A stretch of DNA of 7,182 nucleotides from Holophagaceae bacterium (GTDB lineage: Bacteria; Acidobacteriota; Holophagae; Holophagales; Holophagaceae). A program made the position numbers and the translations under genes. The stretch is taken from NCBI GenBank assembly GCA_003158505.1, contig PMJK01000006.1, positions 1 to 7,182 on the forward strand, in the 5' to 3' direction. The notes beneath the pieces are model-generated. The model did not search any database. It was not told the origin of the DNA and worked only from the letters and a program-made list of their open reading frames with translations. Below are positions 1 through 6,440 of this stretch, piece after piece; positions within the stretch are counted from its first letter, which is position 1, and each line of letters begins with the position of its first letter.

Positions 1-925
1 CCATGAACAGGATCATGTAGATCAGTTCCCGCCCCTTGGCGCCGATGGCCTTCAAGGCGCCGAATTTCTCCAGGTTCTCGAGGATGAACGTGTAGAAGGT
101 CTGGCCTGAGATTGACAGCCCTACTAGGAAACTGATCACGGTCATCATGAGGATGTTGGTGCCGATACCGGTCTTGTAGGTGTAGTAGTCGGTGATCCGG
201 GCATTGAATTCGTTCTTGGTGAAAGCGACATAGCCCAGCTTGGCGACCTGCTCCTTGATGCCCGCCACTGCTGCATCGCTCTTGGGTTGCACCAGGATGT
301 AGGAGATGGTGAAGCGCGTGGTGGGGAGGTACTCGATGGCACGCCGATAGGTCGTATAGAGGGTGGGCACTCCGTTTAGTCCATTTGAGGCGACCTTGGC
401 GATTCCCACGATCCGCCCACGATGGTCATTGAGAGTGAAGGTGGTACCGATTTTCGGGTCGTCCAGCTTGGAGAACTCCGCGTCATTGACCACGATGAAC
501 GAATTGTCCGCATAGATGTCCTGGATGTTTCCCTGTTCCAGTTCAGGGCGCCCGAACAGACTGGCATCATCCAGTCCGACGACATTCACCGCCTGATAGA
601 AGCCCCGGTCGAGCTTGACCAAGGCGCCGCCGATGAAAAGGGGGACTGCGTAGCTCACGCCGTCCATGCTCCTCGCCGCGTCCAGCAGGTAGTCCGGCAG
701 AGGGATCGCGCTGGTGGCTGTGTTGACGGCGGGATCCATGATCCACATCGCTGCCCCGACGTTGGTCACGGTGGCAAAGGCGCGGTTCAGGATGCCGGCG
801 AACATGGCCGTCATCTGCATCATCAGGAATACGGCAAAGGTGATGCCGATCAGCAAGGCGGAGAATTTGGGCTTGTCATTCACCAGCAGCTTGAACCCGA
901 TTCGGAGAATGCCACCGTACTTCAT
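1..925 (-). CDS. ABC exporter permease, FtsX/MacB-DevC type (partial, C-terminus cut by window edge)
   Basis: This is the inner-membrane permease of a tripartite exporter. It would couple the ATPase encoded at 2039-2755 to the periplasmic adaptor at 957-2039. The reading frame is open from the ATG at 925 to the window edge (308 codons). Visible parts are a short cytoplasmic N-terminus, a first membrane helix at about residues 21-46 (FSALLIGITFAVFL), and a periplasmic domain of roughly 200 residues. A second helix follows at about 254-281, then the cytoplasmic linker LENLEKFGALKAIGAKG typical of FtsX-family permeases. Two further helices expected for the family lie beyond the window. A strong ribosome site (AGAGGAAG) sits just before the ATG. 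The gene starts 31 bp after the adaptor gene stops, so it is the third gene of the same operon. The substrate cannot be read from the sequence. Confidence 0.9.
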   Translation of the reverse strand, partial: MKYGGILRIGFKLLVNDKPKFSALLIGITFAVFLMMQMTAMFAGILNRAFATVTNVGAAMWIMDPAVNTATSAIPLPDYLLDAARSMDGVSYAVPLFIGGALVKLDRGFYQAVNVVGLDDASLFGRPELEQGNIQDIYADNSFIVVNDAEFSKLDDPKIGTTFTLNDHRGRIVGIAKVASNGLNGVPTLYTTYRRAIEYLPTTRFTISYILVQPKSDAAVAGIKEQVAKLGYVAFTKNEFNARITDYYTYKTGIGTNILMMTVISFLVGLSISGQTFYTFILENLEKFGALKAIGAKGRELIYMILFM

Positions 926-956
926 GCTTCCTCTCTTTCCCCAGCAACCGCGGGTA

Positions 957-2039
957 CTACTTCTGACCGATGTAGACATCCACGAGTTGGCCCGGATAGA
1001 CCGGCGCGTCCTTCTTCTCGAACCGGAAGATCACGGGCAGCACCCGCAGGTCCACCTGTTCCTGCCGCTGGTTGGACAGCTCGATCTTGGGCGAGACGTA
1101 GGGTTGAACTCGCACGAACTCGAGAGGGATCTTGATATCTGTCCCCTGGACCGACATCTGGGCGACGATATGCCAGGCGGATGGCAAGCGCGGGATCAGG
1201 ATCTCGTCGACGTAGCAGCGGACAGCCAGGTGGTCCTGGGGTGTTCCCAACACCAACATGGGATCCTGCGCCTGCGTGTAGGTATTGTAGGTGCCCAGCG
1301 ACGACACATAGCTTCCTACTGCCGCGTTGATGGCCAGGACGACACCGTCCACGGGCGCCCTGAAGGAATACTTCTGGAGCAATGCGTCGGAAGACTTGAA
1401 CGCTTCCTGGAGCGACCGGTACTGCTTCTCCTGGTTGGCGATGTCGTAGCTCCAGGCCCCTGCCTTGGTCAGGTCGAACTGCTTTTGTGCCAATTCCAGT
1501 GCAGCCTGTGCCTGGTGAAAGGCCCCCTCCGCGGTGTCCACCACATCCTTGCTGACGGATCTTGGGTCCAGGGCATAGGCGGCACGGCGTTTGTCCGCCT
1601 GCTCGCGGGCCACCTTCAGGTTGGCGTCCGCCAGTTCCACCTGGGCCCTGGCAATATCCAGGGTCTGCTTTCTCGGCTGCGCCTTGAGCTCCTTCAGGAG
1701 TTCGAAGGCAGCTTCGGATTGCAGCCTCAACTGCTCGGTAGCGGCCCTCGGGACAGAATCATCGAGGATCAGCATGGGAGTGCCCGCGGTGACTTTCTGG
1801 TCCTCATGCACCAGGATCTGGGTGACCTGGCCAGAGACTTCGGGGTAGATGTTGAGGTTTTCGCCGCTTGGCTGGTCGCTTTCGATGATTCCATTGGCGA
1901 AGATTGCGGAATTGTACGGGCTGCTCACCGGCTTGAACACCGGAGGCTGGGCCTTGCGTTCAATTCCGAAGACATAGGCAGCGACCAGGCCCGCTAGAAC
2001 TCCCAGAATCGCCAGGCCAAAAAGGATCTTATTTCTCAT
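957..2039 (-). CDS. HlyD/DevB-type periplasmic adaptor (membrane fusion) protein of ABC exporter
   Basis: The product is a 360-residue membrane fusion protein expected to bridge the ABC permease to an outer-membrane channel. One N-terminal membrane anchor spans about residues 5-25. The first half of the barrel-sandwich (lipoyl-like) domain is at about 64-94 (IYPEVSGQVTQILV). A long Ala/Gln/Glu-rich coiled-coil hairpin occupies about 97-222, and the second lipoyl half is at about 225-247 (YSFRAPVDGVVLAI). A beta-barrel segment and a short membrane-proximal end finish at PVYPGQLVDVYIGQK. The ATG shares one base with the TGA of the ATPase gene (TGATG), which points to translational coupling. Only a weak GGGTG ribosome site precedes it. 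No TolC-like channel gene is in the window, so the outer-membrane partner is probably elsewhere. Family assignment is firm; cargo is unknown. Confidence 0.92.
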   Translation of the reverse strand: MRNKILFGLAILGVLAGLVAAYVFGIERKAQPPVFKPVSSPYNSAIFANGIIESDQPSGENLNIYPEVSGQVTQILVHEDQKVTAGTPMLILDDSVPRAATEQLRLQSEAAFELLKELKAQPRKQTLDIARAQVELADANLKVAREQADKRRAAYALDPRSVSKDVVDTAEGAFHQAQAALELAQKQFDLTKAGAWSYDIANQEKQYRSLQEAFKSSDALLQKYSFRAPVDGVVLAINAAVGSYVSSLGTYNTYTQAQDPMLVLGTPQDHLAVRCYVDEILIPRLPSAWHIVAQMSVQGTDIKIPLEFVRVQPYVSPKIELSNQRQEQVDLRVLPVIFRFEKKDAPVYPGQLVDVYIGQK

Positions 2040-2755
2040 CAGGCACCCGTGTCTGTCGCAGTAATCCGGCCATCTTCCATGTGGACGATCCGGTCTGCGT
2101 ACTCGTTGATGCGCGCGTCATGGGTGACCACGAGGATGCTGCGGCTGGGATTGAGAATCTTCTCCTTGACGAAGGCGATGATCATCCTCCCGGTGTCCCC
2201 ATCCAGGGAGGCGGTCGGTTCGTCGAGGATCAGGATGTCGGGGCTGCCGATGATCGCGCGGGCGATGGCGACCCGCTGCTGCTCGCCTCCGGACAGCTTC
2301 ACGGGCAGGATGTCGCAGCGATCCTTCAGGCCGACAACCTCGAGGCACTTTTTGGCCTCGGCAATGGACTCCGCCCAGTCGCGCTGTTTCAGGATGAGGG
2401 GGATGGCGACATTCTCGGCCGTGGTCAGGCGAGGGAACAGGTGAAAATCCTGGAATACGAAGCCAATGGTATTCAGTCGGAAGTCAGCCAACTGATCCTT
2501 ACCCAGGGCCCAGATGTCATCCCCCTTAACGGTCACCTTGCCCGAATCAGGACGCAGGATGCCGGAAATCATGCTGAGAAACGTGGTCTTGCCGCTGCCG
2601 GAGGGACCTACGATGAACAGCATTTCGCCAAAGTGAGCCACCAGCGCAACCGCGTTGACAGCGGTTACCTTGGTCTCGCCTTCACCAAACACTTTCGTCA
2701 GATCGGTGGCAACGATCGCTTCCTTCTCAGTAGGCTTATCACTTTCGGAGCTCAT
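2039..2755 (-). CDS. ABC transporter ATP-binding protein, MacB/LolD/DevA type
   Basis: This is the 238-residue cytoplasmic ATPase of the exporter. All nucleotide-binding motifs are intact: Walker A GPSGSGKT (50-57), Q-loop at Q102 in FVFQD, signature LSGGEQQR (154-161), Walker B ILILDEP (174-180) with catalytic E179, D-loop SLD (183-185) and H-loop H212 in VTHD. Length and motif spelling fit the MacB/LolD/DevA subfamily, which pairs with FtsX-like permeases. I chose the ATG at 2755 because the protein then begins MSSESDKPTE shortly before the family's conserved start (VATDLTKVFG), with GAGG three bases upstream. An in-frame ATG at 2764 and a TTG at 2794 preceded by AGAGGTGA are alternatives that add 3 or 13 poorly conserved residues. 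It is the first gene of the exporter operon; its stop overlaps the adaptor start. Confidence 0.93.
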   Translation of the reverse strand: MSSESDKPTEKEAIVATDLTKVFGEGETKVTAVNAVALVAHFGEMLFIVGPSGSGKTTFLSMISGILRPDSGKVTVKGDDIWALGKDQLADFRLNTIGFVFQDFHLFPRLTTAENVAIPLILKQRDWAESIAEAKKCLEVVGLKDRCDILPVKLSGGEQQRVAIARAIIGSPDILILDEPTASLDGDTGRMIIAFVKEKILNPSRSILVVTHDARINEYADRIVHMEDGRITATDTGA

Positions 2756-2889
2756 GGGCCTCATCGAAAAAAATCGAACCCAACAACAACCCAATCACCT
2801 CTACGCGCTTGAGACAGCAAGGAGTCGGGTGGATCAAATCACAAGGTCCTGGGTCCTACTGCAACAATCAAACCGTTCTGAAGCGCGTT

Positions 2890-2913
2890 TATTCATAATG
2901 GTTGCGATGAATA
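2890..2913. repeat. Perfect 7-bp inverted repeat, operator-like (TATTCAT-N10-ATGAATA)
   Basis: The two arms, TATTCAT (2890-2896) and ATGAATA (2907-2913), are exact reverse complements separated by 10 bases. Arm centres lie 17 bp apart, somewhat under two helical turns. The element sits about 135-165 bp upstream of the exporter ATPase start. It is AT-rich in a GC-rich neighbourhood and has no U-tract, so an operator is more likely than a terminator. The same heptamer recurs at 2960-2966 and, in the DUF3300 promoter region, at 6323-6329. Confidence 0.4.
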
Positions 2914-2936
2914 TCGCGATCTCTACCCGAGCACGC

Positions 2937-2953
2937 TCGATCGGAATGATCGA
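2937..2953. repeat. Small inverted repeat just downstream of the CDF gene (TCGATC-N5-GATCGA)
   Basis: Six-base perfect arms flank a five-base spacer, 9 bp beyond the stop codon of the CDF gene. As RNA it would be a short hairpin, but no U-run follows in the minus direction, so it is not a convincing intrinsic terminator. It may be a protein-binding site in the exporter operon's upstream region, or chance. Confidence 0.3.
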
Positions 2954-2962
2954 CCCATGTAT

Positions 2963-3943
2963 TCATTTCGAAGCCGAGTCAGTGCTCTTATCAGGGTGTG
3001 GTGCTGTCAATTCAGCGATCTGTCGGCGCCAGGTCTCGCCTGTCTGCGGTTTCACGAACAGGGTTCTGACATTGGGATGCGCACGCTTGATGGCGGCTTC
3101 GATCCGGGCCACGCAACGTTCGATCTGACCGGTATTCAAGCCATCCTGGAACTCGGCGCTGAGGGATGCGATCACCTGGTTCGGGCCCATCTGGACGGTC
3201 AGCACACCATTGACACCGCATACGTCTGGATCCTCACGGGCGATGCGCAGGATGGATTCGCGTACCCTGGGATGGGCCGCTTCGCCGATGAGCAGCCCCT
3301 TGGTCTCCCGCGCCAACAGGATCGAGGACACCGCCAGAAGAAGGCCGATGGCGATCGAGGCGATACCGTCGATCCGTGGCGCGCTCAACGCCTGCGCCAG
3401 CGCAATGCCGGTTCCCGCGATCACCAACCCAAGCATCGCGGCGCTGTCCTCGAACAGCACGATGAACGTGCTGGGATCTTTGCTTTCCAGGAAGGCAGCG
3501 AAGTATCCCTGGTCCCCCTTGGTTTCGCGGAAGGTCTTGAAGGCCACCCACCAGGAGGCCGATTCGCACAGGAATGATCCCGCCAGCACGACATAGTTCA
3601 TGAGCACCCGCTTCATGGGCGCTGGGTTCAGCAGATGCGTGATGCCTTCGTAGAGTGCCATACCGGCGCCGAGGCCAAGCACCAGCAGGGCGACGATGAA
3701 ACTCCAGAAGTACAACTCGCGGCCATAGCCGAAGGGGTGACTTGAATCAGGGGGTTTGTTCGCACGATGCGTGCCGTACAGCAGCAGCAATTCGTTGGTG
3801 GAATCGACCAGGGAGTGCACGCCCTCGCTCAACATCGCCGAGCTGCCTGTGATTCCTGCTGCCGTGAACTTGATGCACGCGATCACCAGATCCCCGCCCA
3901 GTGCAGCGTAGAGAACCTTTCTGGGAAGAGCCTTTGCTGGCAT
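2963..3943 (-). CDS. Cation diffusion facilitator family transporter, ZnT9 (SLC30A9)-like
   Basis: The product is a 326-residue inner-membrane metal transporter of the CDF family, which exports divalent cations such as zinc in exchange for protons. Six membrane helices are seen at about residues 11-31, 33-57, 78-104, 113-135, 160-182 and 190-210, followed by a cytoplasmic domain (about 218-300). Helix 2 carries SEGVHSLVDSTNE with the H43-xxx-D47 metal pair. The loop SSHPFGYGRELYFW and helix 5 FEDSAAMLG match the ZnT9-like subgroup as I recall it. In helix 5 the usual HxxxD is absent: E165-D166 is present and the position four before D166 is V162. The start ATG has GAGG five bases upstream. 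The gene follows the DUF2950 gene by 53 bp and may be cotranscribed with it. Family is sure; the metal is not. Confidence 0.9.
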   Translation of the reverse strand: MPAKALPRKVLYAALGGDLVIACIKFTAAGITGSSAMLSEGVHSLVDSTNELLLLYGTHRANKPPDSSHPFGYGRELYFWSFIVALLVLGLGAGMALYEGITHLLNPAPMKRVLMNYVVLAGSFLCESASWWVAFKTFRETKGDQGYFAAFLESKDPSTFIVLFEDSAAMLGLVIAGTGIALAQALSAPRIDGIASIAIGLLLAVSSILLARETKGLLIGEAAHPRVRESILRIAREDPDVCGVNGVLTVQMGPNQVIASLSAEFQDGLNTGQIERCVARIEAAIKRAHPNVRTLFVKPQTGETWRRQIAELTAPHPDKSTDSASK

Positions 3944-3996
3944 GTCGACCTCGGGCGTGCATCAAAACTCCAACCAAGGTGGCAACGGACGCCCCT

Positions 3997-4980
3997 TCAC
4001 TGTGGGGTCTTCTCGGAAACAGGCTCCTCCGGTCGAACTTCAGCCTTCTGCCATCCGGATCCGGGGTTGTACTCCTTCATCGCTTTGGCGATGACGACCG
4101 TTCTCTTGCCCAGGTCCTTTTGGAACACTTCACCCTGTCGGTCCATGATGAAGGTCATGACTCCGGAGGACCGGTACTCCGCCGGATAGGCCAAAATGGC
4201 GAAACCTTTCGTCATCCGGCCGTTCGCTAGATAGCTGATTGCGCCGCCCTGGGCATGCTTCCCCTGGCGCGTAAGGATGCGGAAATAGTACCCGCAGTAG
4301 GGCGTCAACACGCCGCCCTGGTGTCCGGTGTAGCCCTTGGCCAACTCCTCCGCCACCAGGGCCCCCAGGGGGCTCTGGGCCTCGCCGGGAACAGATTTCC
4401 AATACAGACCGTTACGCTTTCCTTCAGCACTGAAGATGGCCTGCGCGAATTCGCCGTGCCGCAGGGAGAAGTATGCCTGTTGCGCCGTCACGAGGTCCTG
4501 GCAGACGCCGAAGGCCGAGGTCTCGTTCTGCCCAATCCGCCGGTACAGGATCTCCTTCTCACCCGCCTGGGTGTCGAAGAACCATGCTCCCCCCTTCTCG
4601 ATGAGCGGAATGGGCGTAGGCCAGTTCTTCGCGCCGATGTAGAGGGTGGTGGTTCCATCCGGTTCTTTCACCAGACGGTGCATCTCATTGTACTTCTCAA
4701 CGAAATTGACCCTGTCAATGGCGTCCTCGGTTTCGTCTCCGGACGACACGATGTGTTTCCCGTCGGGTCCGAAGATCTCAAGGAGAGCTTTCCCGTCGTT
4801 CTTCTGCGCTGCCGTGACCAGGGCCAAGCCGGCCTCTTCCGGTGAGCCGTAGGTCTTCTGGCCCGGCTGCTGGGCCATGGAGCGAGTGGACAGGAGACCG
4901 GTCAAGATCATAGGGACTGCCACCCATCTGAGATGGATAGTCCATGCAGTGGGATCGGGAGATCGTTTCAGTTGAGGCAT
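3997..4980 (-). CDS. DUF2950 family secreted protein
   Basis: This is a 327-residue protein of unknown function. The N-terminus is a signal peptide: basic residues, a hydrophobic stretch at about 19-31 (WVAVPMILTGLL) and probable cleavage after SMA near residue 36, so the protein acts outside the inner membrane. The DUF2950 hallmarks are all present: NWPTPIPLIEKGGAWFFDT (119-137), EILYRRIGQNE (143-153), GYYFRILTRQG (230-240), and the C-terminal KGFAILAYPAEYRSSGVMTF followed by QKDLGKRT. I take the ATG at 4980, preceded by GGAGAG, rather than the in-frame TTG at 5007, which would add nine residues ahead of the signal peptide. It lies 54 bp after the DUF3300 gene; the two families are commonly found side by side, suggesting a shared envelope role. 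No catalytic motif is recognisable. Confidence 0.9.
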   Translation of the reverse strand: MPQLKRSPDPTAWTIHLRWVAVPMILTGLLSTRSMAQQPGQKTYGSPEEAGLALVTAAQKNDGKALLEIFGPDGKHIVSSGDETEDAIDRVNFVEKYNEMHRLVKEPDGTTTLYIGAKNWPTPIPLIEKGGAWFFDTQAGEKEILYRRIGQNETSAFGVCQDLVTAQQAYFSLRHGEFAQAIFSAEGKRNGLYWKSVPGEAQSPLGALVAEELAKGYTGHQGGVLTPYCGYYFRILTRQGKHAQGGAISYLANGRMTKGFAILAYPAEYRSSGVMTFIMDRQGEVFQKDLGKRTVVIAKAMKEYNPGSGWQKAEVRPEEPVSEKTPQ

Positions 4981-5034
4981 GTGACTTCTCTCCGTGTGCA
5001 AATACAAGCTGCTGGGAAGGCTGGTAAAGGGAGA

Positions 5035-6222
5035 TCAGCGGTGGTGTCCACCGCCACCTCGGGCCCCTCCGCCACCTAGGCTGCCGCTTCCTCGGGACGA
5101 GAAACTCCTGGTTTGTCCACCATGCTGGTAGCCGCTGAAGGCGCCGGAGCGGGTGCCGCTCCGGTCACCGGGTCCGGCACCCCCCCGGGGGATATGGTCG
5201 GTTCCGCTGAAGGTCCTGCCGGTTTCGCCGGGACGGTTCTCGACTGCACCTCGTCCACCGTAAGTTCCTGCAGAAGGCCTATTCCCTGGGTTGCTGCCCG
5301 GGCGGACCCAGGCCCGGTTGCCGCCCACTCCGCCGCGCCCGGCACCGAACCCTCGATAATAATTGTTCCGGTTATAGAAGGTGTTGCTCTGGGAGCGATA
5401 CCTATGGTGGTTGTACATGGCGGCTCGGTTGTGCCAGTCGAGCCCCCAATGGGGCCAGCCCCATTCAAACCCACCGTAGAAGCCGATCCCGAAGCCGATT
5501 CCAAAACTGAGGTACGGTCCGCCGAACCAGACCCCGGGGTACTGGTACCACCCTGGCCAGACCGCCAAGGGGAGCCCATAGATGGACCAGGGATCATACT
5601 CAGGGATATAAACCATCTCCGGGTTCGCGGGCTCGATGGTGATGGTGGAATCTTGTGCTGTGATGGTCTGCTGGGGCGTGGTCTTGAGGTTTCCGGCCCC
5701 TTGCGCCCGTCGCCGCATCAGCTGCACCGCATCCATCACATCCTGCTGCTGGTTGTAGTAGGCGTCGCCCAGTGATGAGGTCCAGGAAAGATTCTTGTCC
5801 ATGTTCCCAAGGACGGATGGGAAGGCCACGAGTGCCTTGACGCTCGGGTCCCAGGGTTGCTGATCCACGGCCTTGCCCAGAGCGTCGCCTTTCAACTCCG
5901 GATGCGCTTGCACCCAGCGGTCGGCCTGGACGACCTGCTCGGGATAAGTGGACGCCGCCAGGATTTGTGCCACCAGCGAATCCGGATACAGGGCGATGGG
6001 TGCCACCAGCCGCTGCAACTGCTCGGAAGTCTGCTGAGAATGCGAAGGCTCCGGCGCGGCCAGCGTCAGGCCCTGGGGATTCTGGGTGGCCGATAGGCTC
6101 TGGAGTCCACTCCCATAGCTCAGGAACAACAGAACCCATGACAAACAGGACACCAGGTTCTGCCTGCCCGATCGGTTTCTTGAAACCCTTGCACATGGCG
6201 CGAGTGGTGGAGGCCGGGTCAT
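5035..6222 (-). CDS. DUF3300 family secreted protein with Gly/Arg-rich tail
   Basis: This is a 395-residue exported protein of unknown function. A basic N-terminus is followed by a hydrophobic core (about 23-37) and probable cleavage after SLSA (45). The DUF3300 domain runs from about 68 to 290, opening with the hallmark RLVAPIALYPDSLVAQIL and ADRWVQAHPEL, then QPWDPSVKALVAFP and PEMVYIPEYDPWSIYG. A remarkable Gly/Trp/Tyr/Phe segment (about 214-265, with FGIGFGIGFYGG) follows. The last hundred or so residues are a low-complexity Gly/Arg/Ser tail ending GGGGHHR. I chose the ATG at 6222 because AAAGGA sits seven bases upstream and the signal peptide follows; the in-frame start at 6324 would add 34 residues without a ribosome site. 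It leads the DUF2950 gene in what looks like one operon, with a candidate promoter near 6327-6355. Confidence 0.9.
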   Translation of the reverse strand: MTRPPPLAPCARVSRNRSGRQNLVSCLSWVLLFLSYGSGLQSLSATQNPQGLTLAAPEPSHSQQTSEQLQRLVAPIALYPDSLVAQILAASTYPEQVVQADRWVQAHPELKGDALGKAVDQQPWDPSVKALVAFPSVLGNMDKNLSWTSSLGDAYYNQQQDVMDAVQLMRRRAQGAGNLKTTPQQTITAQDSTITIEPANPEMVYIPEYDPWSIYGLPLAVWPGWYQYPGVWFGGPYLSFGIGFGIGFYGGFEWGWPHWGLDWHNRAAMYNHHRYRSQSNTFYNRNNYYRGFGAGRGGVGGNRAWVRPGSNPGNRPSAGTYGGRGAVENRPGETGRTFSGTDHIPRGGAGPGDRSGTRSGAFSGYQHGGQTRSFSSRGSGSLGGGGARGGGGHHR

Positions 6223-6326
6223 GGTCGGTCCTTTGAAGAGGAGCTTTCCGGCTTGGCTGAACAGACCTTCCAACCGGTAGAAGCAAGGAGATAAGCACCC
6301 TCCGCGCCACACCGTAACCGCCATGA

Positions 6327-6355
6327 ATAACAGCGATAAGTAATTGATCGATCAA
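6327..6355 (-). promoter_or_regulatory. Candidate sigma-70-type promoter for the DUF3300-DUF2950 operon
   Basis: Read on the minus strand, TTGATC (6355-6350) and TGTTAT (6332-6327) are separated by exactly 17 bases. Each matches the housekeeping consensus at four of six positions. Transcription would begin near 6320, giving a leader of about 100 bases before the ATG at 6222. The -35 box lies inside the palindrome at 6343-6356, so a protein bound there would block or modulate it. The match is moderate and the region is AT-rich, so chance is possible. Confidence 0.35.
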
Positions 6356-6356
6356 T
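6343..6356. promoter_or_regulatory. Perfect 14-bp palindrome ATTGATCGATCAAT, putative operator
   Basis: All 14 bases are self-complementary without a spacer. It overlaps the candidate leftward -35 box (6350-6355) and the first GTRATTGAY repeat. Such a site is the usual footprint of a dimeric helix-turn-helix repressor. No regulator gene lies in the window. Confidence 0.45.
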
Positions 6357-6369
6357 CCCGCCCATGCAT

Positions 6370-6384
6370 TTCATTCAAAATGAA
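6370..6384. repeat. Inverted repeat TTCATT-N3-AATGAA
   Basis: Six-base perfect arms with a three-base spacer lie 14 bp to the right of the 14-bp palindrome, upstream of the leftward candidate promoter. It could be a second operator or activator site. It is short and AT-rich, so chance cannot be excluded. Confidence 0.3.
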
Positions 6385-6440
6385 GAGGGCATTGCACCAT
6401 TGTGATTGACTGGGGCAATCAGGCCCGTTTTCGACGCATT

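Larger units (their letters stand above)
2756..2962 (-). promoter_or_regulatory. Leader/promoter region of the ABC exporter operon
   Basis: This 207-bp non-coding gap lies between the stop of the CDF gene and the chosen start of the ATPase gene, both on the minus strand. It is the largest gap on the minus strand left of 6222 and the most likely place for the exporter operon's own promoter. I could not identify a convincing -35/-10 pair. It does contain two inverted repeats, listed separately (2890-2913 and 2937-2953), an 8-bp palindrome ATCGCGAT at 2913-2920, and on the minus strand a short T-tract just before the start codon. Assignment as a promoter region rests on position, not on a recognised box. 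Confidence 0.4.

Noticed and set aside
422..1135. Plus-strand open frame opposite the permease and adaptor genes
   Set aside because: It spans two real minus-strand genes and their junction, with Arg/Pro/Gly-rich low-complexity translation.
714..1997. Long plus-strand open frame (427 codons) opposite the adaptor gene
   Set aside because: It is antisense to a clear HlyD-family protein, shows no recognisable domain, and long antisense frames are common in GC-rich DNA.
2756..2794. TTG start at 2794 for the ABC ATPase, with AGAGGTGA before it
   Set aside because: The added residues (MGCCWVRFFSMRP) are atypical for this family. It remains possible, but the ATG at 2755 fits conserved length better.
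2081..2812. Plus-strand open frame opposite the ABC ATPase
   Set aside because: The minus strand encodes all ABC ATPase motifs; the plus translation resembles no family.
4981..5007. TTG start at 5007 for the DUF2950 gene
   Set aside because: The ATG at 4980 has GGAGAG upstream and gives a normal signal peptide.
6223..6324. Upstream in-frame start at 6324 for the DUF3300 gene
   Set aside because: It would bury the signal peptide behind 34 residues, lacks a ribosome site and overlaps the likely promoter/leader; the ATG at 6222 has AAAGGA.
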